Part shown: positions 1-10,121 of the stretch, piece after piece
Layout: each line of letters begins with the position of its first letter
Numbering within the stretch: position 1 is the first letter of the stretch
Origin: Diploscapter coronatus
Taxonomy: Eukaryota; Nematoda; Chromadorea; Rhabditida; Rhabditidae
Length of the DNA: 64,000 nt
Direction of reading: 5' to 3'
NCBI GenBank assembly: GCA_964036155.1
Contig: OZ038423.1
Coordinates: forward strand, 70,323,249-70,387,248
Program-made: the position numbers and the translations under genes
Notes under the pieces: model-generated
What the model saw: only the letters and a program-made list of their open reading frames with translations
What the model was told of the DNA's origin: nothing
Databases searched by the model: none

Positions 1-77
1 ATTCTAACAAGCAAACGAAAATCGTACTCGCTTTTGTTGGTATCGAAAGTGTCGTCAAAATACTGTAAAGCCAACAT
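1..77 (-). CDS. Partial coding exon, unknown protein (N-terminus)
   Basis: A short open stretch at the window edge reads on the minus strand as MLALQYFDDTFDTNKSEYDF and a few more residues, then leaves the window. The ATG at 77..75 is in frame, but TTACAG lies inside this stretch and could instead be a splice acceptor, so the first five residues may be intron. The family is not recognisable from about 25 residues. It lies downstream of LZIC on the same strand (about 500 bp from the LZIC stop), so it may be a neighbour in a co-oriented run. Confidence 0.35.
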   Translation of the reverse strand, partial: MLALQYFDDTFDTNKSEYDFRLLVR

Positions 78-575
78 AATTTCGCGAATAAAATTGCGTT
101 GGTAAAATTAGTAGCGATAGTTTAGGTGGAGGACAGAGTAAGAACGAACAAGAGTGATGAAAGAGGCAGAGAAGAGTGGAGGCAAAAGACAGGAGGCGGG
201 CCTCTAACACTCTCTATCTTCTCTTTACCTCTGATCATATCACACTTCTGTTTCCCTCCTAATCAAAGATCAATACATAAAAAAAACATCAAAATTAACT
301 TCAAAATCGTCGAATAAGTAATGGAAACTGCATTGCACGAACGAATGATTTGTAAAAAGCGCGCAGGTTCATTGAAGAGTGAGAAGAAGACTGATGAAAC
401 TTCTTATCCGCTATCAGTGAAATGGAAATGCAATCAAAGGTTTTCCCCGCAGGCGTACTTTGGAACATCATTCATCATTCGAAACTAAGGACAGGGAACA
501 AATTGATTGAGCATTTATTGAGCTTCTTCATAAGTAATCATTGTCTGAGACCAATTATAACTGTCATGGTTTGTG
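78..575. other. Gap between partial gene and LZIC
   Basis: No exon supported. On the minus strand an AATAAA signal lies at 514-519, about 57 nt past the LZIC stop, and is the likely LZIC polyadenylation signal. The rest is pyrimidine-rich on the minus strand, as expected upstream of the next gene. Small open frames on the plus strand look like noise. Confidence 0.5.
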
Positions 576-1604
576 TCAGCTTCTGTGTCTCTGAACGAAC
601 TGCGATTCGTCTTGACTTAGCGGCTCCTTAAGTTGTTGTAGAGCCATTAGAATCTCCTTTTTCTGTAGCAAATACGATTCTTCGCTCAACTTGTGGCTGC
701 TTTTCTCCGAATCTATCTGAAAAGCGTTTTCGTACTGAAAAACTTAGAATATTCTTACAAGAAGCAGTCTTTGTCTTAGTTGTGCAGGCTGTCTTCTCGC
801 AAACAATGCAAGGATTTCAGGAGTTCGGAATGCATTGCTAATGGCTGCTCGAATGGCCTAAAATAGTAACATAACGCTTTCACCTAATGATAAACAATTA
901 CGAGTTTAGAAGCAGTGATATTGTCAATCAGTGTCATATCCCCTTCTTGCATCTTCTCCAATGTCGTATTCAGCTCCTCAAATCAATATGTTCCATTTTG
1001 AATGAACAACCCTACATTTATAGTTTTCGGGATTCAGATTCAGATAAATACCTGCAATTGATCTATTGTATCCTTCCTAAGCTCTTCATATTCGGATTCT
1101 TCCAGACTCGACCTGAATATGGACTTACGAGGAAAATTCCCACACAGAAACTCACGAATTTTGGTGTAACTCTCAGAATAGGGGTTTTCAGTGACGGAGA
1201 TTAGGATGGTGAAGTCAAAATCTGTAAAATAGGAATCTAGAAGAAATTAATTTTTGACCGTTTTTATTCGTATCTTGTGCAAGTAATGGGCAAATTCACT
1301 TATCAAACATGTATGTAAATTGTGTAATTTCACAAATAAAGGAAAAAAGGCAGAATTTTCTCGATTTTCAGGCTCCACGTCCCATTTTACGGATTTCGAC
1401 GTGATAATAACGATCAGGAACATTGAAAACGCCTATTTAGAGAGTTCCGTCAAGATCTGTGAGTTCCTATGTAGGAACTTTCCTTATTAGTTCTGAGTGA
1501 TAATGAATAATTTACCTTTCATCTTCGATGTCTTTAAGCTGCTCAACGAGTCGAGTCAGTTGGTCGTTGATTTTAGAGATCAACGTCGAATTTGCAGATG
1601 ACAT
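576..1604 (-). CDS. lzic: LZIC (leucine zipper and ICAT-domain protein)
   Basis: Spliced minus-strand gene, ATG at 1604 and TGA at 578..576. The exons read MSSANSTLISKINDQLTRLV, then a Glu-rich coiled coil (SSLEESEYEELRKDTIDQLQ), then MTLIDNITASKL, then AIRAAISNAFRTPEILALFA and RRQPAQLRQRL, ending KEPLSQDESQFVQRHRS. This follows vertebrate LZIC from end to end: a leucine-zipper coiled coil followed by an ICAT (beta-catenin-interacting) domain with the conserved ISxAFxTPE and KKEIL segments. The intron between the first two exons is long (about 1122-1510) and holds an inverted-repeat element; the others are short. The biochemical role of LZIC is poorly known, and a beta-catenin link is inferred from the domain. 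The ET-module gene lies just upstream on the same strand, 190 bp away. Confidence 0.87.
1128..1490. repeat. Intronic inverted-repeat element (family A, copy 1)
   Basis: About 95-bp degenerate inverted arms (1128-1225 and 1392-1490) enclose about 165 bp. Both arms contain a GAAAAC...CTATT...GAGAGTT series and end near GTGAGTTYC...CTTAG or CTTAC. The element sits inside LZIC intron 1. A second copy with similar internal sequence, including a run like CAAATTCAYTTRTYAAA, lies at 7755-8097 in a TDP-43 intron. Confidence 0.7.
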
Positions 1605-1793
1605 TCACGAATATTCTGCACAAAATCTTGGTTGTGTTAGAGTGGACAAATCGATAGTGTCACTGAGAAGAGAGTGAAGAAAAGAAAGAAAGAAGAAGAG
1701 TCGTAGAAAAACATACAGAAAGGGTCAGAGATAATAATACTCCTTGTTTCTTGAAATTAACATAAGGTAGGAAAGAATAAAATATCTTTGTTA

Positions 1794-3969
1794 TCATAAC
1801 TTCCTCAACAATAGCATAGCTGTGAAAATAAAAAATAAGTTCGAAATAAATTGGAATCTATTCGGATAACTTTGACTCGCTAAGGGTTGATCTGTTGTTA
1901 TCGATGAGAGGTCTGCACAAGCTGAAAATAAGAACAATTTTATTTTGAATTTAATAATCTTTACCGGTGTTACAGTAATTTGTTGCATTGCACACTTTCG
2001 ATGCATAGCTATTGCCAGATATTTGTCTAAAGAGTCAAGTATTGCTCTAGCTTCTAAACCTGAAAAGTACCTGAATTCACAACTTCCAAAGCTGTGATAA
2101 AGCGAATTGTCTGGGTATTCGAGTAAGGGCAAGTTTGTGCATGATTTCTTCACAAATATTTGCCCAGTCGCGAGGATTTTTTGACGTTATGAAAATTTCT
2201 AGGTTTTATGATATCTCATCAAAGATTATTGTACCAAAAAGACAATAGGCTCCTTGGCAGGTGGTTCCTGTGCAATCCAACTGATTTTGTGCAGAACATT
2301 GGGAACATGTCACTATTCCTACAATATAGCTTCATTCTTAGTTAGTTTATTTTAACTTTTAAACCTCCAACTCCGTTTCCATTGCATCCAACATTGCAAT
2401 TGTTCTGACTATTACAAATTTTGATCTGATACTCGATGTCATTTATCGTTCTGAAGTTTTTCATGCAAAGAAGAAGAAGGTCCAATATTCAACCTGATTT
2501 CACACTGATTTACAGTTTGACTGAGTCTTCCATCTGGATATTCCACATAGGGCAGAGCAGAGCAAGTCTTTTTGTAGTACATCAACCCACTGGAAAGTCT
2601 TCTTTGCTGTTCGAAGACACAGTAGTTTGCAGAGCAACTTCCACTGAAACACTCCACTCCATAGCCTTCACAACTATAGCAGGACATAAGCGGCTCTGAA
2701 TAGTCAATCAATTCTTCTAGAAAAGTTGATCTTCATCTTACGCCTTTGTGGAGGAATAGTGGAAGGCAGAGGCTGTGAAGGATCGCATATATTGTTGCAC
2801 AAATTGTAATCATCGCAGATCTTGATCAAGTACTGACTGTTCACTGTATTTCTGAATTTACTACTTTAGTTTCAAATCTCTGCATGATGAATTACCTTAT
2901 CTCACAAACTCCCGTAGCCTGCGCTGCAGTTCCATCATCTAGAAGCACTAAGGGCTCATTTAGACAGCTTTTCTTCAGAGTCATTTGATTTCCACTTAAT
3001 CTGCGCTCTAAACAATTCAAGAAGGAAATTAAACCCCGACGTTTCCCTTACGATAGAGACAATAAGTAGCGGTGCAGGAATTCGTCTGACAATCACTTCC
3101 ATCTGAAGTCTCGCAATTGAAGCAGATCACTGTACCCCTAGGGGCAATGGTTGGCATGGTTGGAATTGTGGGAATCGTTGGCAGAGTCAGCGGAGTGACG
3201 ATGGGATTCACAGAACCGCAGTCAGAGTTACAGTAATCAGAATCAGAGCAGATCTTCACCAGATAGCGATATTGGTAGATTGATCTATTATAAATTACCG
3301 TAAAACCTCTAATTGAGGCCCCCTCCATTTGAAGCCTCCTCTAGAGGAGTATTGAAAGTTGAAAACCCCTGGGCTTCTATTAGGAGTTTTACGGTATTAA
3401 ACTATTCTTCGTAGGAACTCTACCTTTCAACACATTGATTCAGTAAGTTATTCGTGGTTCCATCATCGAATCTGTAGAAGGACTGCGAAGTACAGCTTTT
3501 CTTCACAGTCACGAGTCCATTGGCCTGGGTTATTTGTTCTGAATTTCGTATTTTACGAACTGTTTAGATAAATCTATCAACCAAAGAGGCAGTAGTCCCC
3601 TTGACATGAAGGAGCGTTGATACAGACTTGTCCATTGTAATTGTAGCACGATGTACAAGTTATTGAATCTGAAAACTTCCTCCAATTTAGATTTATGCAA
3701 AATTAGGGAGAATGATCGTCAGAAGCACCTTGCAATCTACCCCAAATCTATTTTCCTAACAAGTTTCTCTCTCCAACCTGTAATTAGCCAAAATTCTCAC
3801 CAGTACGACCTGGTATCATAACTATGAATTCGCTCGTATGGCCTACTTCCTATAGTTTATTTCTGTCTGACGAAAGTGCTCCCTAGGTCTGAGTTTATGA
3901 AAATGACTTACAAACTTCAATGGGTAAGTACAAGAGTAGCAATAGTAGAAGCATGATGATCAATATCAT
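1794..3969 (-). CDS. Secreted or GPI-anchored protein with four tandem ET modules
   Basis: The signal peptide (MILIIMLLLLLLLYLPIEV) starts at ATG 3969. Four cysteine-rich modules of about 80 residues follow. Each opens with a CxxC pair (TCTSC, ICFNC, SCYSC, TCSQC), has C-x-YC, then a KKSC or YKKTC motif, a CE(I/V/F)R segment, an intron at that same place, and closes with KICxxxxxCN or KVCNATNYCN. Pro/Thr spacers such as TIPTIPTMPTIAP separate some modules. This spacing matches the nematode ET module (Pfam ET module family), a three-finger-like fold. The C-terminus after the last module is Ser/Thr-rich and then hydrophobic (FQFISNLFFIFTAMLLL), which suggests GPI anchoring or a membrane anchor. 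The regular intron position in every module points to growth by exon duplication. Function unknown. Confidence 0.8.
3298..3394. repeat. 97-bp palindromic MITE with TA target duplication
   Basis: The element begins CCGTAAAACCTCTAATTGAG and ends with the near-complement (CTATTAGGAGTTTTACGG). It is flanked on both sides by TA (3296-3297 and 3395-3396). The middle is a CTCTAGAG palindrome. It fills most of an intron within the first ET module. TA duplication and full palindromy suit a Tc1/mariner-type MITE. Confidence 0.8.
3705..3895. repeat. Intronic dispersed repeat, shared with 52190-52285
   Basis: Intron 1 of the ET gene holds a segment (about 3805-3895) with GGTATCATAACT, then CCTACTTCCTATAGTTT, then GTCTGACGAAAGTGCTCCC. 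The acid sphingomyelinase intron at 52190-52285 has the same order with similar words (GGTTTCATAACT, CCTACTACCCCTGTAGTTT, GTCTGACGAAACTTCCCC). A weak inverted partner of the end (GGGAGAATGATCGTCAGA) starts near 3705, so this may be a whole TIR element. Confidence 0.55.
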
Positions 3970-5479
3970 TAGGTGATGGGTTAGTTAATATTCGATTTTT
4001 GCCTGAAAGAATTGCTTTATTTTGAAGCTGATAATGTTCTCTGAAGGAAGAGAAACGTCAGATGTATCGAATGAAGAATCAGTCATCCATCTGCAAGCAG
4101 CAAGCAGCACAAAGCATGACGAGTCCTCTCTCCAGACTTTCTTTGCCCGTTCAAGGAGTGGCTTTTCATATTTGGACTTCGACTTATCTCACGCTGAATA
4201 AGCAGTACGTTTGACTTTCGACAAGGGCAACTTTAACAACAACTCCAAAAATTCACTCTATAATTGAAAAACTTCATTTTTCAGTTACAGTCAAAATAGC
4301 AAATCCACGCAATATTTTAAGTCCGTAGAGCTACCGTATTTATTTTAATAGAAGGGCATGCTCTTCTATTTTCAGAAACCCGACTTTCGAGAAATTTTCA
4401 AGCCATCATAACTCTTCATCTAATGACCGTATCACTTCAAATCAGAATTAAATCCACTCTACACATAGGGTCCTCAAGCTGATATGAGAAATTGATGTTC
4501 GGAGCAAAAGTTTTATAAAGAAAGATTGACTGGAGTGTAAGGTTTTTGTGAAGAGAAATAAAATTACAATTTTTTCAACCCGAAAAAATCGCTAAATTGT
4601 GACTCTCAAAATGAACGCATTCTCACCGTACAAAGTCAGCTTGTAGGCAAAAATTTTGCGCTGGTTTTTGCACACAACCACTTTATCAAGTTTATCGTCG
4701 ATCTAGGTTGGATTTTTTTAAAGACATTTTTGGTCTGAAAAGTACTCTTTCTCAAATTTGTGATTTCCAACTAGCACGTTTCTACCACAATAAACATATT
4801 CTTCAAGAGAGCGGAGTTTAGAGATTCTAGCTATATCTAAGGTCGTGTACTCAAAACTCAGCGATATTCTAAAATATTCTAAACGAGTTTCTCTCTCTTT
4901 CATATTTATCTCTAAATCCTCTTCTTTCCTCTGCACTCTCACAGGTGAGGGAGAAATAGCGCGCAGAAAGGGGAGACCGCTTATTGCAAGGCACTGTAAA
5001 GACGGGCTAATGCAGTGTGCCCCCTTATTTTCGATGCCTCGTTCATTTTCAGCTTTTCTTCGCTTTTAGCCGATTGATTTCGGATAAAAGTTACCTGATT
5101 ATTAGAATTTTCTGACATGGAGAATCCGATTCTGTGGTCAGAATTGAGCCTAGGGATATGTTAAAATGCGATTTTTTTTAAAATGATTTCATAGCAGAAC
5201 GTCTTATTTCGCTCATGTTTCATTTTCTTCGTTCTAATCATTTTATCTTCGTGATTAATTGACTAATTAGTTAATTAGAGTAGTTATACCTGTAAGTGTC
5301 CATTTGCTCTGCTCTCCAGTGGTTTTTCACGTTCATTTGTGCATCACTTGAACTCTTCTCTCTGCCGCGCTCAGTCGCGTTGCGTGTTATCGATTCATTT
5401 TACGTGGCTTCATATTCAATTGCTTTGCTCATTTTATTCGCTACTTTCTGTGGAATTTATGTAATTTGTTATGTTTCAG
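3970..5479. other. Divergent intergenic region upstream of the ET gene and TDP-43
   Basis: No coding exon found. It should contain the promoters of the ET gene (minus) and TDP-43 (plus). The sequence is AT-rich, with a near-perfect palindrome AGAAGGGCATGCTCTTCT around 4352-4369. The TDP-43 start is directly preceded by TTTCAG, a 3' splice signal, so a 5' UTR intron or a trans-splice acceptor lies at 5471-5479. Confidence 0.5.
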
Positions 5480-8400
5480 ATGTCGGATACGACTCAGAAT
5501 GCAGGTGGCGATGTGGAAGATGTGAAGACAGAGGGAAAAGAAACGGAGAATGGAACGGAAATTGGCAATAGCAATGGCAATGGCAATGGAAGTGGACAGG
5601 AGCACAGGAAAGACAGCGGCAACGGGAATGGGACTGAGGAACATATTCCGCTCAGCGATGCTCCGCGCTCCGAATTCGTGATCGTCGCTGATGCTTCTGG
5701 TAATTCGTGTTTCAGAGAATCAGTTCTATGCAAAGCATAAACCGAATTTTCATTCTCAACTTCTCGCAATTAAAAATTCTCCGCTGAAATCTTGTTCAAA
5801 TCCCCCGTGGAATTTTGTTTTTCAACTCGTTTGCCTATAATTTTCCATTCTTATAGAATCCTGCCTATTATAAATGAATAGGATAAATAAAAGGTCAATT
5901 TTCAGGTGAACCAATGGAGATCCCCACGAACGAGGACAACACGATGTTCATGACCACGTTGCAGGCGTCGTTCCCAGGCGCCACTGGACTCAAATACAAA
6001 AATCCGAAGACTGGAGCCAGCAGGGCTGTTGTGTAAGGAATTTTCATGAGGATCGAGTGAAATGGATGGATTTTCAGTGTTGACCCTCGTGGAACTCGGC
6101 TCCTGCCTCCTCAAGACGGGTGGGAAGACAAAGTGTTCACTGCCATTATCCCTACTGGACGAGGTTAGTTCTACAACATTCATTTTTGCGAAAAAGAAGA
6201 GAGCACGACGAAGATATGCATAATTGTGAGATGAAAGACGGTCATTGAATGATTGAAGAAATGTGAAGAGAATGTTCGTTTGGAAGCAAAAGAAGGACGA
6301 TGACTTTCATTTTGAGTTGTGCATATTGAATGAACGAACGAAGGGGAGTATGATCGTGAATGTATGGTGTGTGTTAGGTGCGGAAAGCTCGGCGAAGAGA
6401 CGAAAGGCCGGAAGTGAGGGAGAGTCGGACAGCGATGGGGAAGGAACGCAGAGGAAGCGAGGAGCGACCGAGGCAGATGCCGTCAAGCAACCTGTGGATC
6501 TGATCGTGTTGGGAGTGAATTACAAAACCACTGACGAGGCCTTCAAGGAGTACTTCAACACGTTCGGCACTGTCGTCTTTGCAGAGGTAAAACAACTAAT
6601 CCACACTAATTTGCAGGTTTATGTGAAAATGATTGTTTGGTAAGTTGAGAGAAGAATGCAAGAATAGTGGACAAGTAGCGACAAGAAGATACAGTAGAGT
6701 GGTAAGATAGAAAAGAAGCCAATTAGAGGTGAATATTGAATGGCAAAAGCAGGTATGACAAAGTGGAAGAGTTTGGACACGCTGTGAATGTCTAACAACA
6801 AGAAGAGTCTTCTATTTTCTGCGGAAATGAAGCGTCTGGTTTCAGATCAAGCGAACTGCAGAGGGCACTTCGAAAGGCTTCGGCTTCGTTCGAATGTCGA
6901 CTTTGGAAGAACAGGACAAAGTCGTGCAGAACACGAATCACATGCTCGATGGCAGACGCTGCGATGTTAAAGTTCCTGATCCAAGAGTATGTCATACAGA
7001 TGATTCCCGCTTTTTTTACAACTTATTTCGTACCTTCAAATTTATCCGAAAGGTTAAAATTTAAAAGCAAAATCGACGTTTTGCGGCCAAGCTCAGAAAG
7101 GTGGTCCGCCACTGATGTGTCGAGGACATATTGTAGGTGAAAAAAGAGTAAAACTATGTTCTCACGTTTGTCCCAATCCATGAGAATAGAAATTCGTTGA
7201 TTCTTTCCAAAACTATTCGTTAGGAAAATTCTAACGTCGAACGTAAATTGTAAAAATAGCGTGAACCACCTTGTGTTACCTTCTACTTGAAATTAGAATA
7301 TTCCTTTAGGGTTCATTCGGTTCGCAACGCGCTCCAATCACGAAGATCTTCGTGGGCCGTCTCACAGACAAAGTCACAGAGGCCAATTTGCAGGACTTTT
7401 TCAATGAAAAGGCAAAAGCTATCAATTCGGGAGCCACTGTAAGAAGAGTGCATTTTTCACGAGAATTGTACCATTCCTTGCAGGTAACGGATGTCTTCGT
7501 GCCCAAGCCATTCCGTGGTTTTGCGTTCGTTTCGTTCTCGCACAGCGAGTGTGCAGACAAGATCTCGAAGCAGGGCAATTACCTCATCGAGGGTGTGTCC
7601 GTGGCCGTGAGTCTGGCTGTGCCCAGGGATGAAGTCCAGCATGGAAGAGGAGGGTAAACATTTTATCTTCTTTTTATCGAGTATGAATTGCTGGGCTTTT
7701 TTAATACTTTACCGGCTGACCACCACCACCATTAATAAAATTTACAAAATTTTGACTTAACAAGGGAAGTGCACAGATCCTGATGGGCTTACCAAACAGG
7801 GGTGAGGATGGTAAAAGTAGTCCGTCAAATGGGAGTCTGAAACAAGGGCATTCGCAATCATTTTTCTCGTATTTGTGAGAAATGAGCAAATTCATTTGTT
7901 AAAAACGTATGCAAATTTGCAAGTTCACAAGCATAAATGAAGAGTCGAGGGTTTTTAATCAGTTCTCTGCTTCTAGTCTCTATTTGGCGAATTTTGATTC
8001 TACCGTCATGATCCCTGTCATTGAAGATTCTTGCTTGGAAAGTTTGACCAAGATCTATGAGTTCTGATCTGTCCGCTTCCTTGTAAGAAGTGTGGGGAAA
8101 AGAAAATAACGTGAATTTTAGTATACTGGTGGTGGAGTGGTCAGTCGGTGAATTATAGAAAATACCGAATTTTTGCGTTTTAGATTCATGAATGATTACG
8201 GCTATGGAAAGGGAGGAGGCAGAGATGCGGGCTTCGGATATGGCGGGCCTGATGTAAGGATTTTAATCGCACGCTTCCATCTTCTTTCCAAACTTTACTC
8301 TAAAAGGGAGAAAGAACGCCTTTTCTTCCTGGCTTTACACCCTACGCTCTCTACGCTCTTTTTGCTCGTTCCTCCTCACTGCTGAAAATAAAGGGAGAGA

Positions 8401-10003
8401 GGAGACGCGAGTAAAGCCAGAAGGCGGTAGAAGTGAGCTTTGCCTCCGAGAGAGAAGAATGAATTGGAAAGAGGAGGATGGAAGTGTGAGTTTATTTGAG
8501 TGGTAAATTGGTGGCTTGCAGAAATTCTCCCGCTATCCCTCGCCGAACGTGTTCGGAAGCAACGCGGCCCGCGACGGCTGGGGAGGACAGCCCTCGAGAG
8601 GCAACAGTGGAGGCCCATGGTACAAACGCAACCATTAAATTACTAGTTTTACTCGTTCTTTTCGAGAAAATAAACAAAAAATCCACTTGATCACTCATTC
8701 CTTTCCCAAAAACTCGTTTGCTTATACTGAAGAAATCTTGAATTGATTGTTTTATCTAGGCTCTAAAATGGTGTTCTTGTAAGATATCATGCTATATCGG
8801 GCTTCATCTCTTTAACATTAATATTTATTATATCTCTAATTTAAACGTTATATTTCTTCAATTTTTTGGCTCACAGTGGGATAGAAAAGTAGAAGCATCG
8901 CGAGAAGAAAAGGCTTCTAAACTAGAAGAAGCTAATGCGCGTTTATGATAAATTTATGCGAGATGAACCATTTTGAATAGAGAAGTCAAAACACCTCGCG
9001 AGATGCTACAGCAATCCACTAATCCACTGACGATTTCGCTGTGAGAGACTCCACTATTTCGATGTGATGTGTGTGTGAAAATGGAAATGAAAACGATGTG
9101 TTGAATAAAGGAGTCAAAAACTAAAGCATAGAGTTGTGATAGAATGAACGAATGAAATCATAGAAAATGTGAAGGAATGCAAAAATGTAAAGCAATGAAA
9201 GAAATGACGGCAGAAATGCAGAAAAGGCTGAAGATGGAAGAAGGTGATTGGCCAAAAAATTGTACGAAATACACTATAAGACAATCTGAATAGGTAAACT
9301 GACTGATTTTGTTTGTTTGTTCAGGAGAGGCCCGCCGATGGGACGGGGAGACGATGGAATGAAGTCGCACGGCGGAAGTGGTAGAGAGGCCAGATACGGC
9401 AATTCGGCGAGTGGCAGACGAAGTCCTTATGAGGGGGGCAGAATGGACCGGATGGAGAGGGGCAGAGACAGAGGCAGAGAGAGAGACAGAGACAGAGACA
9501 ATCACTCTGCCAACGCACCTGCCTTCTCGACGGATATGGGCCGTGCCCTGAGCGGTCCTGGCCCCGCTTCATCAGCCATCATTCCAGGCCTCGGCTCGCA
9601 TGCAGCAGCCTCGTCGATGCAGTCTATGCAAGGCACCCCCTACAGTCACAGTCGTTCTGCCTATGCACCCTCCTCTCCCCCTCTCCACAATCCCTATGGT
9701 CCTTCCACGCATTCCCACGTCTACTCTCAGCAGCCCTACTCGCCGCAGCCGTCTTCCGGGCCGAGATCGATGCAGGGAGCAGGATCCGCTAGACCTGACA
9801 GGTGTGTCATCCTCGTTTATCAACCTCCTTCAATTCGCTTTTCAAGTTTCAGCTATCAGGGAACGACGGGCGCGTCGACGATAGCGAACGGTCTGGACGC
9901 GCTGAATTTGGGCAACCAGAACTCCGAGTTCCTCTCGGTCCTGTCGCAATTCTACCACACTCTGCGTGGCAACTACGCTGCGCAGGAGAAGTGGAAGTCG
10001 TAA
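5480..10003 (+). CDS. tardbp: TDP-43 (TAR DNA-binding protein, two RRMs)
   Basis: Eleven exons: 5480-5699, 5906-6032, 6078-6163, 6378-6586, 6846-6986, 7310-7438, 7484-7653, 8184-8253, 8522-8619, 9325-9801, 9853-10003. The order is an acidic Gly/Asn leader; the TDP-43 N-terminal oligomerisation domain (EPMEIPTNEDNTMFMTTLQA, FPGATGLKYKNP); a bipartite-type basic NLS (AKRRK ... QRKR); RRM1 with RNP2 LIVLGV and RNP1 KGFGFVRM; and RRM2 with IFVGRL and RGFAFVSF. The N-terminal domain plus paired RRMs mark the TDP-43 family of nuclear UG-repeat RNA-binding proteins that control splicing. The C-terminus differs from vertebrate TDP-43: a Gly-rich start, then an Arg/Asp run (RDRGRERDRDRD), a Ser/Pro/Tyr-rich tract, and an ordered-looking end (GLDALNLGNQNSEFLSVLSQ). 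The start follows TTTCAG directly. Confidence 0.93.
6361..6377 (+). promoter_or_regulatory. UG-rich 3' splice site in TDP-43 pre-mRNA (candidate TDP-43 site)
   Basis: The acceptor of TDP-43 exon 4 is preceded by TGTATGGTGTGTGTTAG instead of the pyrimidine tract seen at the other acceptors. TDP-43 is known to bind UG repeats and to block exons with UG-rich 3' splice sites, so autoregulation of the NLS-coding exon is possible. Inference only. Confidence 0.45.
6996..7275. repeat. TIR element in TDP-43 intron 5
   Basis: The left end (6996-7030: ACAGATGATTCCCGC, T-run, ACAACTTATTTCG) and the complement of the right end (7245-7275) share the pattern RRGTGATTCACGCTATTTTTACAA. The same end, ACAGGGTGATTCACGCTA followed by TTTTTACAACTTATTTTCG, occurs at 23779-23820 in a TOP3B intron. 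The element spans most of TDP-43 intron 5. Confidence 0.65.
7755..8097. repeat. Intronic inverted-repeat element (family A, copy 2)
   Basis: Lies in TDP-43 intron 7. The ends are degenerate inverted copies: ATCTGTGCACTTCCCTTGTT (complement of left) against ATCTGTCCGCTTCCTTG (right). The middle resembles the LZIC-intron element (GAGCAAATTCATTTGTTAAA against GGGCAAATTCACTTATCAAA). Confidence 0.6.
8270..8487. repeat. Fold-back sequence occupying TDP-43 intron 8
   Basis: Left words CACGCTTCCATCTTCTTTCC and AACGCCTTTTCTTCCTGGCT pair with complements of right words (CACTTCCATCCTCCTCTTTC and CGCCTTCTGGCTTTACTCGC). The intron could form a long imperfect hairpin. No clear terminal repeat or target duplication was seen. 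Confidence 0.5.
9061..9077 (+). promoter_or_regulatory. UG-rich tract in TDP-43 intron 9
   Basis: GATGTGATGTGTGTGTG lies on the sense strand about 250 nt before the acceptor of the exon coding most of the low-complexity C-terminus. It is a candidate binding site for the gene's own product, by analogy with TDP-43 UG-repeat specificity. Confidence 0.4.
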
Positions 10004-10121
10004 TAAATCACAAGTCACATAAAGTTTCAATTGAAATTTGTAGTCTTTCAAGTCAGAACTACTAACTAGAGAATGCTGTTGTTGTTGGGACATATTTGAA
10101 ATAATTTATTCGTTTACTCTC

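Noticed and set aside
7701..7895. Minus-strand frame inside TDP-43 intron 7
   Set aside because: Lies within the inverted-repeat element; no domain.
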